In this document: one piece after another, positions 18,917 to 26,730 of the stretch | How the letters are laid out: the number at the start of each line of letters is the position of its first letter | Position numbering within the stretch: the stretch's first letter is position 1 | Program-made: the position numbers and the translations under genes | The notes under the pieces: generated by a model | Told to the model about the DNA's origin: nothing | The model's database searches: none | What the model saw: the letters and a program-made list of their open reading frames with translations, nothing else | Origin: Mycolicibacterium sp. GF69 | Lineage (GTDB): Bacteria; Actinomycetota; Actinomycetes; Mycobacteriales; Mycobacteriaceae | DNA length: 64,000 nt | Reading direction: 5' to 3' | NCBI RefSeq assembly: GCF_003284965.1 | Contig: NZ_QMEW01000017.1 | Coordinates: 39,171-103,170 of the forward strand

Positions 18917-19261
18917 CTAGCCCATCGGCAGATCGGGCATCTGGACATCGCAGCGGTCGCGGAAGTCGAACGCGGCCTGCCGGACGGCCCGAAGCTCGTC
19001 GCGGACCCGCGGATTGGCGTCCAGGTACGCCTTGATCTCCGTGGTCATCTGCTCCCTGGGCTTGCCCTTGAGGCCGGTGAAGAACGCGTTCACGTCCGGG
19101 TGGGTGAACAGGTACGTCGAGGTGCCCGCGGCAACTCCGGACATGACGCCGGACAGGTCGGCGGCCGTGCAGTTGGGTGGGTCAGCGGCGGCGGGCACCG
19201 CCCCGAAAAGGATCGCACCGGCGATCACACCGGCGCCGACAGCACTGCGTCGGAACAACAT
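18917..19261 (-). CDS. Hemophore-related secreted protein
   Basis: 114-aa exported protein with a signal peptide (about 1-26, cleavage after AAA) and a small helical domain holding two Cys (CTAADLSGV and RDRCDVQMP), the same pattern as the protein at 9803-10186: C-T-A-x-D/G-L-S near the start, a central FTHPDVNAFF, and Cys near the C terminus. The family includes the M. tuberculosis heme carrier Rv0203. It ends close to the HAD remnant and is close to a heme peroxidase gene, so heme trafficking is plausible but only inferred. Confidence 0.75.
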   Translation of the reverse strand: MLFRRSAVGAGVIAGAILFGAVPAAADPPNCTAADLSGVMSGVAAGTSTYLFTHPDVNAFFTGLKGKPREQMTTEIKAYLDANPRVRDELRAVRQAAFDFRDRCDVQMPDLPMG

Positions 19262-19294
19262 TGGCAGCTCCTTACTCGATTCGTGACGGACTTT

Positions 19295-19591
19295 CTAGCG
19301 CGGGCCGCCGCCAGGGCGGCCCGGACGGCCGATGTCGATGGGCGGCCTGGGATCAAGGATGATGTCGACGCCCCAGTCGTCGCTGCAGTACCACGGGTCG
19401 GCGCAATAACCGGGGTAGACGGGTCCGGCCTGCGGGGCATCGGGCCCGCCGCCGCGCACGGTTCCCTGCGCGCAGACGGTGGCGGCGCCCGCATTGGTGC
19501 AATCCGCCCCGGCCAGAGGGCTTATCCCGACACCGACCGCACCCATCGTCGCCGCAAGCCCGACCACCACACAAAACTGTGAGAATTTCAC
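19295..19591 (-). CDS. Small secreted protein, Pro/Gly-rich C terminus
   Basis: 98-aa exported protein of unknown function. Signal peptide about 1-30 (MKFSQFCVVVGLAATMGAVG..., cleavage after LAGA). The mature part has four cysteines (CTNAGAATVCAQG and YCADPWYCSDDWG), likely two disulfides, and a tail of Pro/Gly/Arg (DPRPPIDIGRPGRPGGG). I place the start at the GTG at 19591 (GGGAA upstream) because the signal peptide begins there. Many mycobacteria encode similar short Cys-containing secreted proteins. A possible copy of the locus-wide operator lies at 19608-19625. Confidence 0.65.
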   Translation of the reverse strand: MKFSQFCVVVGLAATMGAVGVGISPLAGADCTNAGAATVCAQGTVRGGGPDAPQAGPVYPGYCADPWYCSDDWGVDIILDPRPPIDIGRPGRPGGGPR

Positions 19592-19925
19592 GGCCGGTTC
19601 CCTTCCCCTGAACAGATGTTTTACCGCAGGTCGATACTTCGACGCTGCACCGTGTTTCATTATTTGCGCAGCGTAGATGTATTGATGGCCCATTTCCGGA
19701 AATCAGGATTATTGCGCCTGGGTTGCTCAACCGGCTTTCGCTCTACGGACAGACCAACCGTCACAATTTTCGATGAAAATGCAACCAGTGAATTGCCACG
19801 TCCATAAGCGAGAGCGAAGCCCCCACGCCGGTGCGGCATCGGCTGGCGCGCGCAAAAATCCCCATATCTTGACGTCCGACGGTGCTAGTGTGCGGCCATC
19901 CGGTTTCTCCGAAAAGGGGCGGGAT
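19592..19925. other. 334-bp divergent intergenic region with two short palindromes
   Basis: A relatively AT-rich gap between the small secreted protein (minus) and the DyP cluster (plus). It contains a perfect 12-bp palindrome ATTTCCGGAAAT at 19692-19703 and an inverted repeat ATTTTC-GAT-GAAAAT at 19766-19780; either could be an operator. The weak operator match lies at 19608-19625. No gene or RNA is recognisable. Confidence 0.55.
19608..19625 (-). promoter_or_regulatory. Weak match to the RACCnAAnRTYTGTTCYG operator
   Basis: Read on the minus strand this is GGTAAAACATCTGTTCAG. Its right 13 bases fit the consensus seen between 34.8 and 54 kb at 12 positions, but the left ACC is missing. It begins 17 bp upstream of the small secreted protein start. 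Reported as a possible eighth site only. Confidence 0.3.
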
Positions 19926-20486
19926 ATGCCGACAGGTAATCGAGATTGGTCCAAACCGGTCGCGATGGCGATCCCCAAAGAGGGCTACTTCGAACTGGAA
20001 CGGGGCCGCTACGGCCCAGTGTTTCCCAAGACACCAGCCTGCTACGGCTTCTCGATCATCGCCAAGGTCAAGGCGGGCCGTGAGGAAGCGGTCCGGGCCT
20101 ACGGCAAGGAAATCGAGAAAGCCGTCGCCGGTAATCCCGAGGTACTGGCACCTCTGCGGCTCCATTATCTGAGGTGGCAGTTGTTCGACGTGGGTTCCGG
20201 ACTGCACTTCCAGTATCAGGGCATCTTCGACACCGACTTCGACAAATACACCGAAGATGCGGTGCAACTGTTCAGCCAGACCGGCATAACAACGGTGTTC
20301 ACAAACCTCGAGGGCTTCCCCGAAGACTGGAAGGAGAACCCGGAGGCGTTCGTGAAATTCGTTCGGGAACATCAGGTTCCCAGCTTCCTGGAGTACGGCG
20401 AGTATCCCTATGTGACTGCCGACGAGATCAAGAAGGCGTTGCGCCTCAAGGCGGCCTTCTCCACCATGCTCGACCAGATGCAGTGA
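19926..20486 (+). CDS. Conserved hypothetical protein, first gene of the DyP cluster
   Basis: 186-aa soluble protein that I do not recognise as a named family. The central part (YGFSIIAKVKAGREEAVRAY, then LHYLRWQLFD and LHFQYQGIFDTDFDKY) has the alternating strand-helix pattern of a ferredoxin-like dimeric alpha/beta barrel, the fold also used by DyP peroxidases and ABM monooxygenases. This is inference from pattern only. No signal peptide or cysteine motif. The ATG at 19926 is preceded by GGGGCGGGA. It is 16 bp upstream of the DyP gene, so the two are co-transcribed. Confidence 0.7.
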   Translation: MPTGNRDWSKPVAMAIPKEGYFELERGRYGPVFPKTPACYGFSIIAKVKAGREEAVRAYGKEIEKAVAGNPEVLAPLRLHYLRWQLFDVGSGLHFQYQGIFDTDFDKYTEDAVQLFSQTGITTVFTNLEGFPEDWKENPEAFVKFVREHQVPSFLEYGEYPYVTADEIKKALRLKAAFSTMLDQMQ

Positions 20487-20502
20487 CCGGCCAGGCTGGG
20501 GT

Positions 20503-21846
20503 GTGGCACTGACCGTGGGCGACCTCGAACTCGACGACATTCAGCACATCCTGCTGACGCGGACACCGGCCATCACAGGACGCTACGAATTCCTGACCTT
20601 CGACACACCGGCTGGTGGTCGTGCGTGGCTGGGCACACTGCTCGACAAGGTCGAATCCGCAGCAAGCGTGCCCGTGACAATGGACACCACGCGGCGATGG
20701 GTCACGCTGGCCTTCACGTCAACGGGTTTGCGCGCCCTCGGGGTCCCGGAACAGTCGCTGGCCACGTTCCCCGACGCGTTCCGGGAGGGAATGGCCTCGC
20801 GCGCAGATATTCTCGGCGACTCCGGTGACAACCATCCGGAGAACTGGGTCGGCGAACTGGCGAGCGAGGACCTTCACGCCATCGCAGTCCTGTTTGCGCG
20901 TGACGACGAGCAGTGCCGGATGTCCATCGCGCAGCACGACAACCTACTGGCGCATACAGACGGTGTGCGCAGCCTCTCGCATCTCGATCTCAACGCAACC
21001 CCGCCGTTCAACTACGCCCACGACCATTTCGGCTTCCGTGACCGGTTGTCCCAACCGGTAATGAAGGGTTCCGGTGAAGAACCGACGCCAGGTTCCGGTG
21101 CGCCACTCGAGCCGGGCGAATTCATCCTCGGCTATCCCGATGAAGAAGGGCCGGTGACCGATCTCCCCCAGCCCGAGACGTTGTCGCGAAACGGTAGTTA
21201 CCTGGCCTACCGCCGACTTCAGGAACACGTCGGGAGGTTCCGCGACTACTTGAGGGCCAACTCCGAAACCGCGGACGACGAGGAGTTGCTCGCCGCGAAA
21301 TTCATGGGGCGCTGGCGAAGTGGTGCACCATTGGTGCTCACGCCCGATCATGACGACCCCGAACTGGGCGCTGACCCGATGCGCAACAACGACTTCAACT
21401 ACCAGGAAATGGATCCGTTCGGATACGCGTGCCCGCTCGGCTCGCATGCCAGGCGGCTCAACCCTCGCGATACCGCGCATTTCATGAACCGCCGCCGGAT
21501 GATCCGTCGCGGTGCGACATACGGCCCCGCACTACCCGACGGTGCGCCCGACGACGGCGTCGATCGTGGCATCGCTGCGTTCATCATCTGTGCCGACCTG
21601 GTGCGCCAATTCGAGTTCGCGCAGAACGTATGGATCAACGACAAGACTTTCCACGAGCTCGGAAACGAGCACGACCCAATTTGTGGAACGCAGGACGGCA
21701 CACTCGACTTCACTGTGCCGAAGCGGCCTATACGCAGAGTGCACAAGGGCATTCCGGCGTTCACCACCCTGCGGGGCGGCGCCTACTTCTTCCTGCCCGG
21801 GATAGGTGGATTGAGGCACCTCGCCACACTGGGAGGTACGTCATGA
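20503..21846 (+). CDS. DyP-type heme peroxidase with altered GXXDG motif
   Basis: 447-aa dye-decolourising-type peroxidase, which uses heme and H2O2 to oxidise small molecules. Visible family features: distal region HFGFRDRLSQP with catalytic Asp180 and the proximal heme ligand His315 in GSHARRLNPR; distal arginine in NRRRMIRRGATYG. The usual GXXDG motif reads GFRDR, the final Gly being replaced by Arg181. Length suits the long C/D-type DyPs. No signal peptide or Tat motif, so cytosolic unless exported by a partner. GTG start; the stop overlaps the next ATG by 4 bp. Confidence 0.88.
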   Translation: MALTVGDLELDDIQHILLTRTPAITGRYEFLTFDTPAGGRAWLGTLLDKVESAASVPVTMDTTRRWVTLAFTSTGLRALGVPEQSLATFPDAFREGMASRADILGDSGDNHPENWVGELASEDLHAIAVLFARDDEQCRMSIAQHDNLLAHTDGVRSLSHLDLNATPPFNYAHDHFGFRDRLSQPVMKGSGEEPTPGSGAPLEPGEFILGYPDEEGPVTDLPQPETLSRNGSYLAYRRLQEHVGRFRDYLRANSETADDEELLAAKFMGRWRSGAPLVLTPDHDDPELGADPMRNNDFNYQEMDPFGYACPLGSHARRLNPRDTAHFMNRRRMIRRGATYGPALPDGAPDDGVDRGIAAFIICADLVRQFEFAQNVWINDKTFHELGNEHDPICGTQDGTLDFTVPKRPIRRVHKGIPAFTTLRGGAYFFLPGIGGLRHLATLGGTS

Positions 21847-22850
21847 GCACCACCGCTCGCACATACAACCAAGGCCACATCTCGCGCGAACACGACGGCC
21901 ACAGACGAATCAGCATCTACTGGACATGGAGCTACCCGTGGGAAGCGCAGCGCGACCCGGCCGAGATGTACAACCGGTTCTCCACGATGACCGAAGTCCG
22001 CAATGCGCTATGGCCCAACTATGAAACCGTCGAGTACGACGAAGCCCATTTCCTGCAAGGAATCGCCGGAACCCTGGAGCTCTTTCACCGATCGACATTG
22101 GCATTCCAAGAGCTTGCCGGCGAGACCACCGGCCATCCAGTCGCGGTGTTCCAGCGCATCGACCAGGCAGGTTACCTACTGCCAATCGACGAGCGAATCC
22201 TCAACGACACCGACACGCTGATGGTTTTCGGTCTCGACCACGTGCTGTCCCAACAGCAAGCCAATGCTGACGAGATCGCGGCGATCGAGCAATGGCTCCG
22301 ACGGGAGGGCACCTGCCTGCTCCTCGCACCGCATCACGACGTCGGCTTCACCGACGACTTCGACCAACGCCAGGTGGAGTTCGCGCACCACGGTGATCCC
22401 CTGGTGCCACGCCAGCAGCGGTTCGGCCAGTACACCAGGTCGTTGATGAACGCGCTCGACGTCCCGGTCCACAACACCTGGGGGCTCCGGCCAGCGGTGA
22501 TCGAGGAAACCCGAGAGATAGCCCCGTTGACGGGATTCCGCGATCTCGACGACGCCCGACTGCTCGACAACGTCACGACCTTCAACTTCCATCCGCACCT
22601 ACCCCACTACGAGCTGACAGCGCCCGCGAGCGACGCCGTTCGGGTACTCGGCCGCCAGCGCGTAGACCCGACCAGACCGCACCCGTTCACCGCCGAGGGG
22701 AATACGGAATTCAACGCACTGATCTGGATGCCGCCGATCGGTCAGCGCGCCGGTGACATCGTCCTGATCGATTCGACGCACTTCACCACGTTGTTCGGCG
22801 GCACCGAGAGCCTGCGCAACCTCTGGCACAACCTTGCAACCATGCGATGA
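21843..22850 (+). CDS. Uncharacterised protein coupled to the DyP peroxidase
   Basis: 335-aa soluble protein of unknown function, translationally coupled to the DyP gene (ATGA overlap). The segment TLMVFGLDHVLSQ...EIAAIEQWLRREGTCLLLAPHHDVGF (about 119-173) has the strand-turn-helix-strand shape of class-I glutamine-amidotransferase-like/ThuA proteins, but no catalytic Cys or Glu triad is evident. It is rich in histidine pairs (HHDVGF, AHHGDP, NFHPHLPHYE), which could bind metal or heme. An invariant aromatic N terminus (IYWTWSYPWEAQRDP) is also notable. Function can only be guessed from its partner. Confidence 0.7.
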   Translation: MSTTARTYNQGHISREHDGHRRISIYWTWSYPWEAQRDPAEMYNRFSTMTEVRNALWPNYETVEYDEAHFLQGIAGTLELFHRSTLAFQELAGETTGHPVAVFQRIDQAGYLLPIDERILNDTDTLMVFGLDHVLSQQQANADEIAAIEQWLRREGTCLLLAPHHDVGFTDDFDQRQVEFAHHGDPLVPRQQRFGQYTRSLMNALDVPVHNTWGLRPAVIEETREIAPLTGFRDLDDARLLDNVTTFNFHPHLPHYELTAPASDAVRVLGRQRVDPTRPHPFTAEGNTEFNALIWMPPIGQRAGDIVLIDSTHFTTLFGGTESLRNLWHNLATMR

Positions 22851-22875
22851 AACTCACCTGTCACGGGAGATCTTG

Positions 22876-24072
22876 TCACCGGGTCCTGACCGGCAACTTC
22901 GCCCAACCACGGACGCTGGAAGTCCGCGCGCGACATGCGCTGTCATAGTCCACATCCCAATCGGTCCACCGCTTCAGGACCTCTTCGAACGCCACCCGCG
23001 CCTCGAGCCGCGCCAGCGCCGAACCCAGGCAGAAGTGCAGTCCCTGCCCGAAGCTCAAATGTCCACCCGCACGGTGGATGTCAAAGCGGTCAGGATCGGT
23101 GTACCGCGTCTCGTCACGGTTGGCCGATCCGTTGAGTAGCAGCATGTACGAGCCCTCGGTCACCGTGTGTCCGTACAGCTCGACATCGTTGGCCACATAT
23201 CTCGCCTGCACCGGTGACGGCGGCTCGAACCGCAGTGTTTCCTCCGCGGCCGAGGCGATCAACGACGGGTCGGCGACGAGTTCGCGCCGCTGATCTGCAT
23301 GTTCGGCGAGCAGCTGGCCCATGAATCCGATCAAGCGCGCGGTGGTTTCGTTGCCGGCGCCGGCGATCATCGCGGTGTAGGCGAGCACCTCGGTGCGCTC
23401 CAGTGGGCGAATCGTGCCGTCCGGTTCCTCGACCTCCGCATTGAGCAGATCGGTCATCAGGTCGTCGGACGGATGCGTCGCTCTCCATTCGATGTACTCG
23501 GCGAACACCGCGATCGCGTCTTGGAAAATGGTCGGGCTGACGTCACCGGAGCCGTCGGCCACCGTGATGCTCTTGTCGTTGAGATCGCGGATCTGCTGCT
23601 GCCCCTCCTCGGGGATGCCCAGCAGATAGCCGATCGTCCGCATCGGCATGATCGCCCCGAGATCGGTGACGAAGTCGAAACCCCCTGCGTCCAACAACGG
23701 ATCAAGTGCGCGCGCACAGAATCCGCGCACCATGTCCTCGACGGCCAGCATGCGGCGCGGCGTGAACACTCGCGACAGCAGGCGCCGGTGCAGATCGTGT
23801 AGCGGTGGATCCTCGAAAAGCAGGATCCCTGGTGGTACTTCGATGCCGCTGAACAGGATGTCCGCAGTCGTGCCGCGGCCCGATCGGTAGGTCTGCCAAT
23901 CCGGCAACGCCTTCGCCACATCGTCGTAACGACTCAGCGCATAGAAGTTGTACTTCTCGTTGAAGTACAGCGGCGCTTCTGCACGCATCCGGCGCCACAC
24001 CGGATACGGATCATCGTCGATAGCGAAATCAAAAGGGTCGTAATATAACTCGACGGCTGGGTCGATGCTCAC
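22876..24072 (-). CDS. Cytochrome P450 (first of two 398-aa paralogues)
   Basis: 398-aa soluble class I P450. I-helix oxygen-activation motif AGAGNETT at 237-244, ExxR at 278-281 (EETLR), heme loop FGQGLHFCLG with axial Cys348. The N terminus LYYDPFDFAIDDDPYPVWRRM and overall sequence are closely paralleled by the P450 at 41217-42413 of equal length, so the two are paralogues. Last gene of the operon with the AveC-like protein and a small membrane protein, 29 bp downstream, which is controlled by the palindrome at 25055-25076. GTG start. Needs a ferredoxin not encoded here. Substrate unknown. Confidence 0.93.
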   Translation of the reverse strand: MSIDPAVELYYDPFDFAIDDDPYPVWRRMRAEAPLYFNEKYNFYALSRYDDVAKALPDWQTYRSGRGTTADILFSGIEVPPGILLFEDPPLHDLHRRLLSRVFTPRRMLAVEDMVRGFCARALDPLLDAGGFDFVTDLGAIMPMRTIGYLLGIPEEGQQQIRDLNDKSITVADGSGDVSPTIFQDAIAVFAEYIEWRATHPSDDLMTDLLNAEVEEPDGTIRPLERTEVLAYTAMIAGAGNETTARLIGFMGQLLAEHADQRRELVADPSLIASAAEETLRFEPPSPVQARYVANDVELYGHTVTEGSYMLLLNGSANRDETRYTDPDRFDIHRAGGHLSFGQGLHFCLGSALARLEARVAFEEVLKRWTDWDVDYDSACRARTSSVRGWAKLPVRTR

Positions 24073-24101
24073 AGCGGATTCACTTTCACGGTTTGGACGG
24101 T

Positions 24102-24890
24102 TCAGCGGGGTTGGTTGGGCACCCCGGGGAACAATTGCTCCGTCGGACCGGACGTCACGTAACCACCCAGCTTCGTCGCGAGGTGCGGCGCGAAAACCGC
24201 GCCGTACATGAGGTGTCCCACCAACACGACGGCCGCGATCGACAGCAGCGAGGATCCGATGAGGCCTTTCGATCGCTTATCGGCCCACACTTCGATGACG
24301 TTGCGGCCCTGCCCGTCGGTACGGCCGAGGAGATAAGTGAACACCATCATCTGCAAGGCCATCGCGATCGCGTCGTAAATCGGGTACTGGTACTTGCTGC
24401 CCTCGAAGATCGCCAGTCCGGGAATCACGTAGCCGTAGTAGAAGACGCCGAGCCGAGGACCGAAGAAGCCGTTGAACAGCAGTGCCCAGCAGAAGCCGAC
24501 GAGGAGCCCGACGACCAACAGCGTCTGCGGTCGACGCCAACCGAATCGCGCGATCAGCCGCCGCCCCAGCCCTGCCCCGATCACCGCGGGCAGCACGAAG
24601 TAGGCGATGTAGCCGATCGGCACGGCCGACGGAAGCCCACCGCCCCACGTCATGTTGAGCGGCCACCACGACGGCATCCGCGGAAGCGCCGGCGGGAACT
24701 GGGCGTACACCGCCCAGTCGTACGGCGCCTCGATCCACGAGAACGAGATCGCCGAGATCGACACCAGCAGCAGCGGATGGAGCCGACCTCGCCGGACGCT
24801 CAGGTATACGCCGTACGCCAGGAACAGGATGCCGCCGATATAGGCGAACGACAGGCCGGCGATCAACGCCGGTGTCAGCTCGGTGCTCAT
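24102..24890 (-). CDS. AveC-like membrane protein (putative spirocyclase family)
   Basis: 262-aa membrane protein with about 7 transmembrane segments. It resembles the proteins annotated as spirocyclase AveC family in actinobacteria; AveC is the avermectin enzyme that forms the spiroketal. Aromatic/acidic residues within membrane segments (SWIEAPYDWAVYAQFP, FYYGYVIPGLAIF, SKYQYPIYDAIAM) are typical. The start overlaps the stop of a 42-aa membrane protein by 4 bp, and the P450 follows 29 bp later. A second, longer AveC-like gene is at 32503-33645. Assignment is by resemblance; the reaction in mycobacteria is unknown. Confidence 0.55.
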   Translation of the reverse strand: MSTELTPALIAGLSFAYIGGILFLAYGVYLSVRRGRLHPLLLVSISAISFSWIEAPYDWAVYAQFPPALPRMPSWWPLNMTWGGGLPSAVPIGYIAYFVLPAVIGAGLGRRLIARFGWRRPQTLLVVGLLVGFCWALLFNGFFGPRLGVFYYGYVIPGLAIFEGSKYQYPIYDAIAMALQMMVFTYLLGRTDGQGRNVIEVWADKRSKGLIGSSLLSIAAVVLVGHLMYGAVFAPHLATKLGGYVTSGPTEQLFPGVPNQPR

Positions 24891-25015
24891 CGGCGGTTCT
24901 CCTCGGCCTCATGGTCACCCGCGTTGCCGCGGGCTTCGGGATCGAAGTACAGCACCAAGCCGAATATCAAGATGATCAGCCCGAACAGCGTTCCCAGCAT
25001 GATGAGCTGGCCCAT
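24887..25015 (-). CDS. Small single-span membrane protein
   Basis: 42-aa protein (MGQLIMLGTLFGLIILIFGL then a charged tail ending EAEENRR): one N-terminal transmembrane helix and a short acidic/basic cytosolic tail. I chose the ATG at 25015 because GGAAGGGA lies 7 bases upstream. Its stop overlaps the AveC-like start by 4 bp, so it is the first gene of the three-gene operon, just downstream of the TetR-type palindrome. It may be a small partner of the AveC-like protein; function unknown. Confidence 0.6.
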   Translation of the reverse strand: MGQLIMLGTLFGLIILIFGLVLYFDPEARGNAGDHEAEENRR

Positions 25016-25054
25016 GACCACATCCCTTCCGCCGAATCCCGGCCGTACCGGGTT

Positions 25055-25076
25055 CGTAATAGTGGACACTATTACG
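25055..25076. promoter_or_regulatory. Perfect 22-bp palindromic operator
   Basis: CGTAATAGTG-GA-CACTATTACG is a perfect 10+2+10 inverted repeat in the divergent gap between the TetR gene (plus, 46 bp away) and the small membrane protein/AveC/P450 operon (minus, 39 bp away). Position and symmetry strongly suggest the binding site of the adjacent TetR protein. A degenerate copy lies at 44613-44628. Confidence 0.8.
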
Positions 25077-25122
25077 ACGGCGTCGGTCAAGGGAGGCCAA
25101 GCGACGGCTATCGTGACTTCCC

Positions 25123-25779
25123 GTGCCCCAGCGACGTTCGCCCAAGAAGGGCCCCGCCGGCGAGGTACCCGCCACGCGCAGGCCACCCGGCGAGGCGCGG
25201 CGGCTGCTGCTCGACGCCGCCCGTGATCTGTTCGCGCGGCGGGACTATCGCAGTACCACCACGCGGGAGATCGCCGAGGCCGCCGGCGTCACCGAGTATC
25301 TGCTGTTCCGCCACTTCGGCTCGAAGGCCGGCCTGTTCCGGGAAGCTCTGGTCCTTCCGTTCACCGACTTCGTCGACGACTTCGGCAAAACCTGGCAGGC
25401 CGTGATTCCCGACAAGATCACCGAGGAGGAACTGTCGCGGCAGTTCGTCGGCCGGCTCTACGACGTCCTCGTCGAGCATCAGGGCCTGCTGTTGACGCTG
25501 GTCGCCGCCGACGGTCTTACCGACGAAGAGATCGACAGCGCGGGGATCGCCGATATCCGGCGGGCGCTCACCGTGCTCGGCCAGATCAGCGCCGAGGGGA
25601 TAAGCCTGCGCGGAATGCGCTCGGACCAGCCGGACCTGCCCGCGCACTCGACGGTCGCGATGATCGTCGGAATGGTGGCGCTGCGCTCGACTTTCTTCGG
25701 CAACTCACCCCCGCCGCGCGAGTCGATCGTCGACGAGCTCGTCCAGGCGATCCTGCACGGTTTTCTGCACCGGCCCTAA
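25123..25779 (+). CDS. TetR/AcrR-family transcriptional regulator
   Basis: 218-aa repressor with an N-terminal TetR helix-turn-helix (about 26-72; STTTREIAEAAGVTEYLLFRHFGSKAGLFREAL) and a ligand-binding C-terminal domain without recognisable specificity. Divergent from the AveC-like/P450 operon with a perfect palindrome between them, so it likely represses that operon and itself. GTG start at 25123. Its stop overlaps the stop of the mycofactocin-type SDR on the other strand by 4 bp. Confidence 0.88.
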   Translation: MPQRRSPKKGPAGEVPATRRPPGEARRLLLDAARDLFARRDYRSTTTREIAEAAGVTEYLLFRHFGSKAGLFREALVLPFTDFVDDFGKTWQAVIPDKITEEELSRQFVGRLYDVLVEHQGLLLTLVAADGLTDEEIDSAGIADIRRALTVLGQISAEGISLRGMRSDQPDLPAHSTVAMIVGMVALRSTFFGNSPPPRESIVDELVQAILHGFLHRP

Positions 25780-26654
25780 CCGCCGGGCCCGTTGGGCCAC
25801 TTGAGCAGTGACCCCGCGTCCACGCGGATGTGCTGCCCGGTGATGTAGCGACTGTCGTCGCTGGCCAAAAACACACCGAGGTTGGCCATGTCCTCCGGCT
25901 CGATGTACGGGATCGGCATGGCCTGAAAGAGCGAGAACAGCGGTTCGGCCTCCTCGCGGGTGGGCGTCTTTCCCTCGGCCTTCAGATCGGGCCGGAAGAC
26001 GCCGTACATGCCCTCGTTCTGCAGCAGATGGGTGTTGCAGTTCGTCGGATGGATCGCGTTGATGCGAATCATCCGCGGCGCCAGGTGAAGACACATCTCG
26101 TCGACGTACTCCATCACGATCCGTTTGCTCCACCCGTAGCCGGCGCCACCGGGGCCCATGTCCGGACTGGTGGTGGTGCCGCGGATCATGCCTGCGGTGG
26201 AACCGGTCACGATGACCGATGCACCGTCGGGCAGGTGCGGGATGGCCACAGCGACGGTGTTCATCACGCCCACCAGGTCGACATCGGAGGCATCCACAAA
26301 GCCCATGGGGTCAGGATTTCCCATGGCCATCGGCAGGATTCCCGCATTGGCGACGACGATGTCGACCCTGCCCAGATCGGCTACCCCGGCTTCGAGCGCA
26401 TCACGCAGTTCGTGGCGTTCCCGGACGTCGGCGATGCGCGCCACAACTCGCCGACCGATCTCCTTGATCGAGCGCTCGGTCTCGGCGAGGTCGTCCGGCG
26501 TCGCCAGTGGGTAGGGGTTGGACGGAATATCGCGGCAGATGTCGACCGCAATGATGTCCGCTCCTTCCCTGGCCATCGCAACCGCGTGCGCGCGCCCCTG
26601 ACCACGGGCCGCACCGGTGATGAAAGCAACTTTGCCGTCGAGCTTTCCGGCCAT
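25776..26654 (-). CDS. Mycofactocin-coupled SDR dehydrogenase
   Basis: 292-aa short-chain dehydrogenase. Cofactor loop TGAARGQG at 13-20, NAG at 103-105, catalytic Tyr173 and Lys177 (YGWSK). After the second strand it has the insertion DICRDIPSNPYPLATPDDL (39-57), the mark of the TIGR03971-type SDRs that hold a non-exchangeable nicotinamide and pass electrons to mycofactocin. Such enzymes oxidise alcohols, including carveol and other terpenoid or steroid alcohols. It lies 76 bp after the P450 at 26731 and is the last gene of the minus-strand cluster that starts at 34761. Confidence 0.88.
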   Translation of the reverse strand: MAGKLDGKVAFITGAARGQGRAHAVAMAREGADIIAVDICRDIPSNPYPLATPDDLAETERSIKEIGRRVVARIADVRERHELRDALEAGVADLGRVDIVVANAGILPMAMGNPDPMGFVDASDVDLVGVMNTVAVAIPHLPDGASVIVTGSTAGMIRGTTTSPDMGPGGAGYGWSKRIVMEYVDEMCLHLAPRMIRINAIHPTNCNTHLLQNEGMYGVFRPDLKAEGKTPTREEAEPLFSLFQAMPIPYIEPEDMANLGVFLASDDSRYITGQHIRVDAGSLLKWPNGPGG

Positions 26655-26730
26655 TCCCTACTCCTTGGATGTTCATTCTGCGTTGGTGGCGCGCGCCCTT
26701 CGCATTATTGCGCCGTGGCGGCAGAGTCGA

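Noticed and set aside
19869..19895. TTGACG followed by TAGTGT before the DyP cluster as a sigma-A promoter.
   Set aside because: The spacing between the two hexamers is only 11 bp, far from the 16-18 bp required.
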